Below, one piece after another: positions 16,796 through 25,316 of a stretch of 43,199 nt of DNA. The notes under the pieces were generated by a model. It did not search any database and was not told where the DNA came from. It was given only the letters and a program-made list of their open reading frames with translations. The DNA is taken from the NCBI GenBank assembly GCA_002398565.1, contig DGZP01000052.1:90865-134063 (forward strand). The letters are read 5' to 3'. The DNA comes from Proteiniphilum sp. UBA4977 (lineage in GTDB: Bacteria > Bacteroidota > Bacteroidia > Bacteroidales > Dysgonomonadaceae). Positions within the stretch are counted from its first letter, which is position 1. Each line of letters opens with the position of its first letter. The translations under genes were made by a program, and so were the position numbers.

Positions 16796-17893
16796 ATGGA
16801 CAAACCAGCCGTTGAAATACATCGTGCAATGCTGCCCCTATCGTGGTTGTACGGGATTGGTGTGGATTTACGAAACTGGCTTTTCAACAGGAAAATACTC
16901 AAACAGCATACTTTTGACATCCCGGTCATCTGCGTGGGTAACCTTACTGTAGGTGGTACCGGTAAGACTCCACACATAGAATATCTGATCAGGCTCCTGA
17001 CACCAAGATACAAGGTGGCAGTATTAAGCAGAGGGTATAAACGGAAAAGCAAAGGTTTTCTTATCGTGGATACCGACTCGAAAGTGCAAGATGTAGGAGA
17101 TGAGCCGCTGCAGATTAAACAGAAGTTTCCGAATACATTGGTGGTGGTGGACAAAAACCGGGTATCGGCCATTCAAAAAATTCTTTCCATCGAAAAATCG
17201 GAACGACCCGACGTGATTTTACTCGACGACGGTTTTCAGCACCGCCATGTATTGCCATCACTCTCTATTTTGCTGGTGGACAGCAACAGACCCGTATTCG
17301 AAGATAAATTACTGCCTGCAGGCCTGCTGCGCGAGCCGCTCAAAGGAAAAGACCGGGCCTCTATTGTGATGGTCACCAAATGCGACCCCGACATGCAACC
17401 CATCGATTTCAGGATCTACACAAACGGGCTGGACCTTTTTCGCTACCAGAAACTCTTTTTCACCACACTCGACTATGACTCAGTGAAACCGGTATTTCCC
17501 GACATACAATCTGAATCGATCATGCTGAATGAGTTACGCAAGAAACATCTTTTTCTGGTTACCGGCATCGCTTCACCCGCTCCATTGGTGGACAAGCTGG
17601 AGCACAAGACGTACAACCTCTATACAAAGTTCTTTCCCGATCATCATATGTTCACGAAAGAAGATGTACAGGCTGTCCGTCAAATGGTAGAATCTGTAGA
17701 CGATGACAATAAGATGATCATCACCACCGAAAAGGATGCCACGCGATTCCGCGCATTACCCTTTCTGGATGATGAGTTAAAAAAAATACTTTATTATATT
17801 CCGGTGCGTGTTACCTTTGTGGATGACACCGAGAGGAACTCTTTCAATCATAAAATACTTGAACATGTTAGAAACCATCAAACAAACGGCTGA
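16796..17893 (+). CDS. lpxK: Tetraacyldisaccharide 4'-kinase LpxK
   Basis: Phosphorylates the 4' position of the lipid A precursor disaccharide at the inner membrane, completing lipid IVA. The 365-residue protein has an N-terminal membrane-associated helix (PLSWLYGIGVDLRNWLF), the ATP-binding P-loop VGGTGKTP at about 52-59, the SRGYKR motif and LLDDGFQHRHV (the DDGFQH signature). Length is usual for Bacteroidetes. Its 3' end overlaps the following purine nucleoside phosphorylase gene by 29 bases in another frame, which suggests translational coupling. Confidence 0.95.
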   Translation: MDKPAVEIHRAMLPLSWLYGIGVDLRNWLFNRKILKQHTFDIPVICVGNLTVGGTGKTPHIEYLIRLLTPRYKVAVLSRGYKRKSKGFLIVDTDSKVQDVGDEPLQIKQKFPNTLVVVDKNRVSAIQKILSIEKSERPDVILLDDGFQHRHVLPSLSILLVDSNRPVFEDKLLPAGLLREPLKGKDRASIVMVTKCDPDMQPIDFRIYTNGLDLFRYQKLFFTTLDYDSVKPVFPDIQSESIMLNELRKKHLFLVTGIASPAPLVDKLEHKTYNLYTKFFPDHHMFTKEDVQAVRQMVESVDDDNKMIITTEKDATRFRALPFLDDELKKILYYIPVRVTFVDDTERNSFNHKILEHVRNHQTNG

Positions 17894-18680
17894 CTACTTA
17901 AAGAACAGGATCGGAGAGATCCCGAATACTGCAATTATCCTGGGCACCGGCCTGGGAGAACTGGCGCATGAGATCGCCGACAAAGAGGAAATACCCTATA
18001 CCGGGATACCCAATTTCCCTGTTTCCACCGTGGAGGGTCACAGCGGAAAGTTGATTATTGGTACCCTGGGTGGTAAAAAGGTGCTTGCCATGCAGGGACG
18101 TTTTCATTACTACGAGGGATATGACATGAAACAGGTTACTTTTCCCGTGCGTGTTTTCCAGGCACTGGGCATTGAATATCTGTTTGTGTCGAACGCGGCC
18201 GGAGGGATGAATCCCAGCTTCGATATCGGCGACATCATGTTGATTGAGGATCATATTAACATGTTTCCCGAACATCCGCTTCACGGAAAAAACTTCAACG
18301 AGTTGGGAACCCGTTTCCCCGATATGAGTGAGGCCTACAACAAAAGTCTGCGCCTGATGGCCATGGAGATCGCCAAAGAAAAAAATATCAAACTACAGCA
18401 TGGAGTATATGTTGGAGTGCAGGGTCCCACGTTTGAAACACCTGCCGAATATAATTTCTTTCGTGTAATCGGGGGAGATGCCGTGGGGATGTCTACCGTG
18501 CCCGAAGTAATCGTAGCCAACCATGCCGGCATGAAAGTACTCGCCTTCTCCATTATAACCGATCTGGGTGTAATCGGAAAAATTGTGGAAGTATCGCACG
18601 AAGATGTACAGGAGGCTGCAAAAATTGCACAGCCTAAGATGGCGGAGATCATGCGCACCATCATCGGGAGGATTGAATGA
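17865..18680 (+). CDS. punA: Purine-nucleoside phosphorylase (trimeric, class I)
   Basis: Phosphorolysis of inosine and guanosine to the free base and ribose-1-phosphate in purine salvage. The start is the ATG at 17865 (MLETIKQTADYLKNR); an earlier in-frame ATG at 17823 and the TTG at 17808 lie deep in lpxK and would add an unrelated N-terminus. The 271-residue protein shows ILGTGLGELA (phosphate loop), TVEGHSGKLI, SNAAGGMNPS, EDHINMFPEHPL, GPTFETPAE and VGMSTVPEVI, the canonical trimeric PNP motif series. The stop overlaps the thiL start by ATGA. Confidence 0.94.
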   Translation: MLETIKQTADYLKNRIGEIPNTAIILGTGLGELAHEIADKEEIPYTGIPNFPVSTVEGHSGKLIIGTLGGKKVLAMQGRFHYYEGYDMKQVTFPVRVFQALGIEYLFVSNAAGGMNPSFDIGDIMLIEDHINMFPEHPLHGKNFNELGTRFPDMSEAYNKSLRLMAMEIAKEKNIKLQHGVYVGVQGPTFETPAEYNFFRVIGGDAVGMSTVPEVIVANHAGMKVLAFSIITDLGVIGKIVEVSHEDVQEAAKIAQPKMAEIMRTIIGRIE

Positions 18681-19708
18681 AGAGAACGGAAATAGCGACA
18701 TTGGGAGAGTTTGGGCTGATTGATTATTTGACCGGTGATGTTCAGCTCACACAGCCCACATCCATTAAAGGAGTAGGCGACGATGCAGCCGTTCTGGATT
18801 ACACTGGAAAGAAAATCCTGGTGACTACCGACATGCTGCTGGAAGGAATCCATTTCGATCTTGTGTATACTCCGTTGAAACATCTGGGATATAAGGCTGC
18901 TGTTGTCAACTTCTCCGATATTTACGCAATGAACGGTACACCGCAACAAATTACTGTCTCTCTGGGCATATCGAAACGGTTTTCGGTGGAAGACCTCGAG
19001 GAATTTTATAAGGGACTGAAACAGGCCTGCGATATTTACGGGGTAGATATTGTAGGCGGAGATACCACCTCATCGCTCACCGGCTTCACTATCAGCATCA
19101 CCTGTATTGGTTCAGTCGACGCAGATAAGATCGTTTACAGGAACGGGGCAAAGGACACTGATCTTCTTTATGTTTCTGGCGACCTGGGAGCCTCGTATAT
19201 GGGCTTGCAGTTACTGGAAAGGGAAAAAAGTGTGTTCAACGGCAGTAGTGACGTGCAACCCGATTTCTCCGGAAAGGAATATCTGCTGGAGCGGCAGCTT
19301 AAACCGGAAGCGAGGAGAGATATCGTGGTCCTGCTGGCTGAAAACGGTATCATTCCCACAGCAATGATCGATATTTCGGATGGGCTGTCATCAGACCTGC
19401 TTCATATCTGCAAACAAAGTAATACGGGTTGCCAGCTTTTTGAGGAAAGACTTCCCATCGACTACCAAACGGCCATGATGGCGGAGACATTTAACATGAA
19501 CGTAACTACAGTGGCGTTGAACGGCGGTGAGGACTATGAGCTTCTTTTCACTGTTCCGCTTACACTTCATGAGAATATGAAATCGGTGCCGGGGGTGCAT
19601 CTGATCGGACATATATCCAAACCCGAACAGGGCTGTTTCCTGGTTACCCGCGACGGTCAGGAGATGCAGCTCCGTGCGCAGGGGTGGAATCATCTGGACG
19701 AAAGATAG
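18677..19708 (+). CDS. thiL: Thiamine-monophosphate kinase ThiL
   Basis: ATP-dependent phosphorylation of thiamine monophosphate to the active cofactor thiamine diphosphate. The 343-residue protein fits the ThiL/PurM fold: GVGDDAAVLD near residues 30-40 (metal/ATP), TTDMLLEGIHFDL, VNFSDIYAMNG, VDIVGGDTTSS and MIDISDGLSSDL later, and NGGEDYELLFTVP near the C-terminus. It is the last gene of the sppA-lpxK-punA-thiL run, which joins lipid A, envelope proteolysis, purine salvage and cofactor genes with no obvious shared pathway. No clear terminator follows before the tRNA-Phe promoter. Confidence 0.95.
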   Translation: MKRTEIATLGEFGLIDYLTGDVQLTQPTSIKGVGDDAAVLDYTGKKILVTTDMLLEGIHFDLVYTPLKHLGYKAAVVNFSDIYAMNGTPQQITVSLGISKRFSVEDLEEFYKGLKQACDIYGVDIVGGDTTSSLTGFTISITCIGSVDADKIVYRNGAKDTDLLYVSGDLGASYMGLQLLEREKSVFNGSSDVQPDFSGKEYLLERQLKPEARRDIVVLLAENGIIPTAMIDISDGLSSDLLHICKQSNTGCQLFEERLPIDYQTAMMAETFNMNVTTVALNGGEDYELLFTVPLTLHENMKSVPGVHLIGHISKPEQGCFLVTRDGQEMQLRAQGWNHLDER

Positions 19709-19791
19709 GCGTCCACATTAGATGTTGTAATATCCGTTTCGTTATAGAGGAACCGCAGAACAATTATTTTTCGACATTTTCTCAGGCAAAT

Positions 19792-19822
19792 TTTGCATTT
19801 CACGAAAATGCGCTTATCTTTG
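19792..19822 (+). promoter_or_regulatory. Consensus Bacteroidetes promoter of tRNA-Phe
   Basis: A TTTG box (19792-19795), a 19-base spacer and TATCTTTG (19815-19822) reproduce the TTTG-N19-TAnnTTTG consensus exactly. Transcription would begin near 19829, about 16 bases before the mature tRNA. Confidence 0.85.
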
Positions 19823-19844
19823 CACTCGCAATTTAAGCAATGTT

Positions 19845-19917
<73 letters not shown>

Positions 19918-19921
19918 CCCA

Positions 19922-19955
19922 AAAAACACTTGAATATCTGATTTCAAGTGTTTTT
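19922..19955 (+). terminator. Terminator after tRNA-Phe
   Basis: A 13-bp perfect stem AAAAACACTTGAA / TTCAAGTGTTTTT with an 8-base loop, ending in a T-rich run (TTTTTCTTTTTT). Being A-rich on the left arm it could also stop transcription on the other strand. The 200 bases from 19960 to the SMUG2 gene stop show nothing else. Confidence 0.85.
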
Positions 19956-20165
19956 CTTTTTTATCCACCCATCAATTCAGCAGATAATGGAGGATCCGGG
20001 ATCAACGGAGCACATTTTCCGGCACTGCACTACACTTTCTCCTTTACTCGCTCGTATAATACTCCAAATATTCAAGACGTAGCATCGACTCAGATTAAAA
20101 GGAAATACGGGTTAAAAAAGGAAACATCAGAGTTGTGGTAGCACGGCAAACTGCCGTTTGTTATA

Positions 20166-20855
20166 TCAACGACCGTGAAATGACTGCAGATACTTATCGA
20201 TATAGAGCTGCCTGTCTTTCGATTTGTATTGCTGTATAAAGCGGGGATGTTCCAGGGGAATCATTTTGCCGAACAATTTCTCTCCTGCATTTAGTTTCAT
20301 GATAAAATCCGCGTTCTTTTTCCCGAGAACGAACACCTCAGCAGTGTCAAGCCCCAAATCAATGTGTTTCTTAAGTGATTCTATCATAAACCCTTTTATC
20401 ATTTTAAAGAGCTGCGGGTCATCATAATAGTTTGCATTCAGCCAGGCTCCTCCTGCCGTTTGCCGGATAATTGCCAGTGGAAAAGGAGAGTTGATATAAA
20501 ATTCATGATAGAAATGCTCCACGCCTCCATAAGCTGCAATCATATCATACAAAAATACGGAGGATACCTCGTGGGTACGTGCCGATTTCATTGAAATTCC
20601 ACAGGCACTCTCCAGTCGTTTCGTGTCGGTAAAGGGCACGCCGGTCACCCCGGCCCCGTTACGGCTTGGGTTTATCCCGATAATAAACCTGCGTTGCCGG
20701 GTATCGTGATAGTACTTGTGATAAAACGCTTCCATCACTTTCATTGTTTCCGGATTACCCAGAAAGGGGTTCATCACCTGAAAACCTTCAGGCAATTCAC
20801 CCGAGTACACCAAATGACGATTAAACTCGATCACTTTATCTGCGAATGTTTGCAT
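20166..20855 (-). CDS. SMUG2-type uracil-DNA glycosylase family protein (DUF4918)
   Basis: A 229-residue member of the uracil-DNA glycosylase superfamily, group resembling Pedobacter SMUG2 (DUF4918). The expected motifs are visible: GINPSRNGAGVTGVPFTD near 80-97 (motif 1, with the Asn-Pro seen in SMUG enzymes) and HPRFIQQY near 208 (motif 2 histidine). Such enzymes remove uracil or oxidised pyrimidines from DNA in base-excision repair; substrate here is unproven. The gene stands alone. A -7 element sits only 4 bases upstream of the ATG, so the mRNA may be leaderless. Confidence 0.85.
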   Translation of the reverse strand: MQTFADKVIEFNRHLVYSGELPEGFQVMNPFLGNPETMKVMEAFYHKYYHDTRQRRFIIGINPSRNGAGVTGVPFTDTKRLESACGISMKSARTHEVSSVFLYDMIAAYGGVEHFYHEFYINSPFPLAIIRQTAGGAWLNANYYDDPQLFKMIKGFMIESLKKHIDLGLDTAEVFVLGKKNADFIMKLNAGEKLFGKMIPLEHPRFIQQYKSKDRQLYIDKYLQSFHGR

Positions 20856-20859
20856 AATT

Positions 20860-20867
20860 CAAAGATA
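20860..20867 (-). promoter_or_regulatory. -7 element abutting the SMUG2 start codon
   Basis: On the minus strand this reads TATCTTTG, an exact TAnnTTTG match, separated from the ATG by only four bases (AATT). Transcription would start at or next to the start codon. The -33 region has no exact TTTG. Confidence 0.5.
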
Positions 20868-20898
20868 ACATACAGAAATTGATTTCGGGACAATGCAT

Positions 20899-21585
20899 TT
20901 AAAGCATTTTTTTCAGCGCTGCCCTGTCGTTGATTTGAATATCACGCCGGTCCACATTAATCAGCCCCTCCTCTGCCATCTCCATCATCACTTTTACCAG
21001 CGCAGGCCGCGAAACGCCAAATAGACGTGACATGTTTTCCTTGGATGTCTTCAACCGAAATGATTTTTCACCTTCCGACTCTTTCAGCAGGTAGTATGCA
21101 AGCTTCGCACGGATGGTCCGAAAGGAGACAAGTCTCAGTTTTTCCGAAAGAAAAGATACCTTATTAGATATGTAAGCCAGAAAAGCCATCATAAAACCTT
21201 CATATTTCCGCATAAGAAAGTAGACATTCTCCCGCGGTATTACCACGACGGTACATACTGTATGACAAATCGCGGAAACAGGGGAACGATTATCCGAAGA
21301 AAACAGAAAACCTGTCGCCATCGGATTGGGAGCCTTGAGCTGTTCCACCTTCATAAAATCACCCTTCTCATCGGCCATCTCTGTTACAACTTCTCCATTG
21401 ATAAGGATATAGAGCGAATCATAATGCGTTCCCTGTGTCACAATGATTTCTCCCTTCTGGTAACTCCTGACTGAAAACCGCACATCCTGCAAAAAGGAAT
21501 CCTTTTGTTCTTCAGGTATCAAACTGCACAATGGGCATTGAAAGATCATACGGCGATAATCAGGTTCAGGTTGCTGCTGTTTCAT
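20899..21585 (-). CDS. Crp/Fnr-family transcriptional regulator, divergent from nrfHA
   Basis: A 228-residue regulator with an N-terminal cyclic-nucleotide-binding-type beta-roll (about 20-130; KGEIIVTQGTHYDSLYILINGEV), a long dimerisation helix and a C-terminal winged helix (about 165-225; KENMSRLFGVSRPALVKVMMEM). An N-terminal CPLCSL pair of cysteines could hold a metal or sense redox state but does not match the FNR 4Fe-4S spacing. The frame is open back to 21726, but the ATG at 21585 is chosen: a -7 element lies at 21634-21641 and an operator-like palindrome further upstream, both inside any longer version. Likely controls nrfHA in response to nitrite, NO or oxygen; inferred from position. 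Confidence 0.88.
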   Translation of the reverse strand: MKQQQPEPDYRRMIFQCPLCSLIPEEQKDSFLQDVRFSVRSYQKGEIIVTQGTHYDSLYILINGEVVTEMADEKGDFMKVEQLKAPNPMATGFLFSSDNRSPVSAICHTVCTVVVIPRENVYFLMRKYEGFMMAFLAYISNKVSFLSEKLRLVSFRTIRAKLAYYLLKESEGEKSFRLKTSKENMSRLFGVSRPALVKVMMEMAEEGLINVDRRDIQINDRAALKKML

Positions 21586-21633
21586 TCTTTCGTTCCCGTT
21601 TTTTATTATTATTTGATAACAATCAGAGTCAGA

Positions 21634-21641
21634 CAAAATTA
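21634..21641 (-). promoter_or_regulatory. -7 element of the Crp/Fnr regulator
   Basis: On the minus strand this reads TAATTTTG, matching TAnnTTTG. Transcription would begin near 21627, about 42 bases before the ATG at 21585, which supports the shorter protein. Confidence 0.45.
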
Positions 21642-21699
21642 TCTGCTTACTCCCCTTCGATTTTTCAATTGTATATTTCTCTTCCTCATTTTTTACAAA

Positions 21700-21715
21700 T
21701 GTCATAATTATTACA
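21700..21715. promoter_or_regulatory. Candidate Crp/Fnr operator between regulator and nrfH
   Basis: The 16-base sequence TGTCATAATTATTACA is an inverted repeat with one mismatched pair and has the CRP-family geometry TGTnA-N6-TnACA. Its centre lies 68 bases before the nrfH ATG. If the near-consensus TTTCTTTG at 21737-21744 is the nrfH -7 element (start near 21751), the centre falls at about -43, close to the -41.5 typical of class II activation. Confidence 0.55.
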
Positions 21716-21775
21716 GTTTTTTGCAAATATTATTCCTTTCTTTGTTATTGACAGATATATTTAAAGCGTTTAACC

Positions 21776-22384
21776 ATGAGCAAGCTGCGGTTCTTTTGGA
21801 ATGAAGTCAGGCCCCGCGGGGGATGGAAATACCCTGCCATCATTATCTGTGGCGCTTTCGTGGGGCTCTTCGTGTATACTTTTTTTGCTTCCCGTGCTTA
21901 CAGCTATCTGTCAAACGATCCGGCCACATGCGTAAACTGCCACATCATGGGGCCCTACTACGCCACCTGGATGCACAGCTCACACGGCAGAAATACCACC
22001 TGCAACGACTGTCACGTACCCCAGGACAATAAAATCAAAGGGTATTACTTTAAAGCGACAGACGGATTACGCCATTCCGCCATTTTCACTGTACGCGGCG
22101 AAAGCCAGGCCATCCAGGCCATTGAAGCCAGTTCTCAGGTAATCATGGACAACTGCATTCGCTGTCACACCCAGCTCAATACCGAGTTTGTGAATACAGG
22201 GCGCATGGGTTACAGAGAGATGAAGGATACCGGCGGAAAAGCCTGTTGGGACTGCCACAGAGATGTGCCTCACACACGGAGCAGATCGCTCTCCTCCACT
22301 CCGAATGCACGTGTACCGATGCCGGCAAGCAATGTGCCGGACTGGTTGCTGGATATGGTAAAGAATGCCGAAATGAAAAAATAA
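21776..22384 (+). CDS. nrfH: Cytochrome c nitrite reductase membrane subunit NrfH
   Basis: Tetraheme quinol dehydrogenase of the NapC/NirT family that anchors NrfA and passes electrons from menaquinol. The 202-residue protein has one N-terminal transmembrane helix (about 19-38, YPAIIICGAFVGLFVYTFF) and four CxxCH heme motifs at 52-56, 76-80, 127-131 and 157-161. Length is slightly longer than classic NrfH (about 160), with a polar C-terminal tail. It is first in nrfH-nrfA-resB-ccsA and divergent from a Crp/Fnr regulator. Confidence 0.96.
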   Translation: MSKLRFFWNEVRPRGGWKYPAIIICGAFVGLFVYTFFASRAYSYLSNDPATCVNCHIMGPYYATWMHSSHGRNTTCNDCHVPQDNKIKGYYFKATDGLRHSAIFTVRGESQAIQAIEASSQVIMDNCIRCHTQLNTEFVNTGRMGYREMKDTGGKACWDCHRDVPHTRSRSLSSTPNARVPMPASNVPDWLLDMVKNAEMKK

Positions 22385-22472
22385 GGGCCAAGAGCCAAAG
22401 TGCAAGAACCAGGATATAACGAACAAGAACGAAAAGCCGGACACTGAATTCAATATATACAATAATAACACT

Positions 22473-23972
22473 ATGAACAGGAAGAGGAATAACAACAGGA
22501 TGAAGCCATGGGTAGGCTGGCTCCTGTTTTTCGTGACAATGGGTGTGGTTTTCCTCCTTGGAATGCTGGCAGCATCCGTGACGCAACGCCGGGCAGAAAT
22601 TGCGAGCGTGATGAACAACAAAAAGGTGGAAATCACCGGAATCGAATCGCGCAATGAACTGTTCGCCGTAAATTATCCCCGCGAATACGAGACCTGGGCA
22701 AAAACAGCCGACACCACTTTTCAAAGTGAGTTCAACGGAAGCAGCGTGAGAGACGTCCTCGAACAGCGCCCGGAAATGGTTATCCTTTGGGCCGGATATG
22801 CCTTCTCGAAAGATTACGGTACCCCAAGAGGACATATGCATGCCGTGGAAGATGTGCGCCATACCCTGCGGACCGGCGCTCCCATGACGCCGGAAGAAGG
22901 GCCGCAGCCTGCCACCTGCTGGACCTGCAAAAGCCCCGACGTACCCCGCTTGATGGACTCTGTGGGAATTGCCGAATTTTACAAAAAAACCTGGGCACAC
23001 TGGGGACAGGAAATAGTGAATCCCATTGGATGCGCCGACTGTCACGATGCCGCCACAATGGATCTGAAAGTAAGCCGACCCGGATTGATTGAGGGATATG
23101 AGGCCATGGGTCTGAATATCCGGGAAGCAACCCATCAGGAGATGCGTTCGCTGGCCTGTGCACAATGTCATGTGGAATATTACTTCACTCCCGAAGGGAA
23201 ATACCTGATCTTCCCCTGGCACAACGGCATCACCATGGAGGGAGCGGAACAATATTACGACAGCATCCGGTTTACCGACTATACACACGCGTTAAGCAAG
23301 GCACCCATCATCAAAGCACAACACCCCGATTACGAAATATTCAAAACAGGGATCCATGCACAGCGGGGTGTTTCGTGTGCCGACTGTCACATGCCATATA
23401 TTTCCGAAGGAGGAATCAAATACAGCAGTCACCACGTGAGAAGTCCGCTGGCAAGCATGAACAACACCTGCCAGGTATGCCACCGGGAAACAGAGGAAGA
23501 TCTCCGCAACTCGGTTTACGAACGGCAACGCAGTGCCAATCAGATTCGCAACCTGGCAGAGCAGGAGCTTGCCACCGCCCATCTGGAAGCACAGTTCGCA
23601 TGGGAAAGAGGAGCCACAGAGACACAGATGAAAGAGGCGCTGCAATTGATTCGTCAGTCGCAATGGCGCTGGGATTATGCCGTGGCATCGCACGGAGGAG
23701 CGTTCCACTCGCCGGTAGAATATCAACGTATTCTTTCCCTGAGCCTCGACAGGGCCCACAAAGCCCGTTTTGAGATATCCAAGGTGCTGGCGGCACTCGG
23801 CTTCACCGGCGACGTTCCGCTGCCCGACATCTCCACGAAAGAGAAGGCACAGGCATACATCGGGTTGGATATGCAAAAAGAAAGAGCCGACAAGCAAAAC
23901 TTCCTGCAAACGGTCGTTCCCCGTTGGCTCGAAACAGCCAAAGCCAACAAACGGCTGGCAAGTCTGAACTAA
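22473..23972 (+). CDS. nrfA: Ammonia-forming cytochrome c nitrite reductase NrfA
   Basis: Periplasmic pentaheme enzyme that reduces nitrite to ammonium with six electrons. The 499-residue protein has an N-terminal signal anchor (about 12-34), the diagnostic CWTCK active-site heme motif with lysine ligand (149-153), and four CxxCH motifs (187-191, 229-233, 302-306, 333-337). The conserved KAQHPDYE (about 281-288) is the calcium/active-site region. All five hemes are present, so the enzyme should be functional. It follows nrfH by 88 bases; resB follows by 72. Confidence 0.97.
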   Translation: MNRKRNNNRMKPWVGWLLFFVTMGVVFLLGMLAASVTQRRAEIASVMNNKKVEITGIESRNELFAVNYPREYETWAKTADTTFQSEFNGSSVRDVLEQRPEMVILWAGYAFSKDYGTPRGHMHAVEDVRHTLRTGAPMTPEEGPQPATCWTCKSPDVPRLMDSVGIAEFYKKTWAHWGQEIVNPIGCADCHDAATMDLKVSRPGLIEGYEAMGLNIREATHQEMRSLACAQCHVEYYFTPEGKYLIFPWHNGITMEGAEQYYDSIRFTDYTHALSKAPIIKAQHPDYEIFKTGIHAQRGVSCADCHMPYISEGGIKYSSHHVRSPLASMNNTCQVCHRETEEDLRNSVYERQRSANQIRNLAEQELATAHLEAQFAWERGATETQMKEALQLIRQSQWRWDYAVASHGGAFHSPVEYQRILSLSLDRAHKARFEISKVLAALGFTGDVPLPDISTKEKAQAYIGLDMQKERADKQNFLQTVVPRWLETAKANKRLASLN

Positions 23973-24044
23973 CATAATGAGAAACAGATTCGAGTCCGGA
24001 TTTTGGAGGACACAAAAACATTTTATATTGATTAGGCTGAGCGC

Positions 24045-25316
24045 ATGAAGAGTAGATCCCGCAAAATATGGGAGCAGCCATGGGGGTATGCAGAAGGTTT
24101 CATCGTGGCAACTGGCATCCTTTTAACGGGCTTGATGCTACAGTTGACCGTCGGGAACATCGAGCCTGCTCTCTTTGCATCGCCGGTCAACGTGATCATG
24201 GGAGCCTCTTTGACGGCAGGGCTGATTGCTGTCTACTTTCTTCTCCCGCAAAACAAGGCAACAAAGTGGCTATCCGGCGTTTATGCTGCCGTGCCGGCCA
24301 TCGTTCTCCTGCTTCTTCTCTGCATGATACTGGGACTCACTCCGCAGCTTCCACTCAGCACAGGTCGCATGCAGGCAAGCGACAATCTGTTCTCCCGGCT
24401 CGGATGGGTTCAGATGACCACCTCCTGGTCATTTATATTGCTCTGCTTTTACATTCTGATAATTCTGGAACTCACTTTGCTCAGAAGGACCCGCAAGAAA
24501 CAATCGTGGCGCGATATCGGCTTTTACCTGAACCACCTGGGATTGTTTGTTGCTCTTCTGGCTGGCTTATCGGGCAGTGCCGATCTGAAGCGGTTCACAA
24601 TGAGTGTGCAGAAGGGGCAGGTAGAATGGCGCGGTACCGGACAGTCCGGAGAAACCATAGAATTACCGGTAGCCATCCAGCTGGACACGTTCCGGATAGA
24701 AGAATACCCTCCCAGGCTGGTCGTCGTTGAAAACATGACAGGGAAAATACTACCCGCAGCACATCCCGAAAGCTATCATTTTGTGGAAATTGGCAAAACA
24801 GCCCGTCTGGCAGGCGTATCGCTGGAAATTATGGATTACCTGCCTCATGCTGCCATATTGCGGGACTCCACCTTTGTCAATGTAGTACCCATGATGATGG
24901 AGGGCGCCGGCACCGCCATCAAGGTGAAAGTAGCCAAGCCAGGGATGGAGCAGCCAGTGGAGGGTTGGGTCAGCAGTGGCAGCTACCTCTTTCCCCATAG
25001 CACATTGCCGGTTGATGAATTCACAAGCATTGTGATGCCACCGCAGGAGGTAAAAAAATACAAATCGTTTGTAACCCTGTATTCTGAAAAGGGAACCAAC
25101 CTTCAAGCCGTGATTGAGGTAAACAAACCTCTCTCTGTGGAAGAATGGATGATTTACCAGTATAGCTACGACAATTCGAAAGGGAAATATTCAGATGTCT
25201 CTATCTTTGAACTGGTACGGGATCCCTGGTTAAAGGTGGTTTACACCGGTATCTTCATGCTGCTCGCCGGGGCGCTGTTCCTGTTTATTGCGGGACCTAA
25301 AAAGAGGACGGTATGA
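24045..25316 (+). CDS. resB: Cytochrome c biogenesis protein ResB (Ccs1)
   Basis: Half of the System II heme delivery/ligation complex that attaches heme to apocytochrome c outside the cytoplasmic membrane. The 423-residue protein has four N-terminal membrane helices (about 15-185), a large periplasmic domain (about 190-390) and one C-terminal helix (YTGIFMLLAGALFLFIAG). ATGA overlap couples it to ccsA. Placement directly behind nrfHA, which carry nine hemes per heterodimer, points to a dedicated maturation pair. Motif conservation in ResB is low, so the call also leans on context. Confidence 0.88.
   Translation: MKSRSRKIWEQPWGYAEGFIVATGILLTGLMLQLTVGNIEPALFASPVNVIMGASLTAGLIAVYFLLPQNKATKWLSGVYAAVPAIVLLLLLCMILGLTPQLPLSTGRMQASDNLFSRLGWVQMTTSWSFILLCFYILIILELTLLRRTRKKQSWRDIGFYLNHLGLFVALLAGLSGSADLKRFTMSVQKGQVEWRGTGQSGETIELPVAIQLDTFRIEEYPPRLVVVENMTGKILPAAHPESYHFVEIGKTARLAGVSLEIMDYLPHAAILRDSTFVNVVPMMMEGAGTAIKVKVAKPGMEQPVEGWVSSGSYLFPHSTLPVDEFTSIVMPPQEVKKYKSFVTLYSEKGTNLQAVIEVNKPLSVEEWMIYQYSYDNSKGKYSDVSIFELVRDPWLKVVYTGIFMLLAGALFLFIAGPKKRTV

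Noticed and set aside
22176..23288. 370-codon minus-strand open frame opposite nrfH/nrfA
   Set aside because: Long but antisense to two certain multiheme genes; no recognisable domain, and its open length follows from their GC-rich codon pattern.
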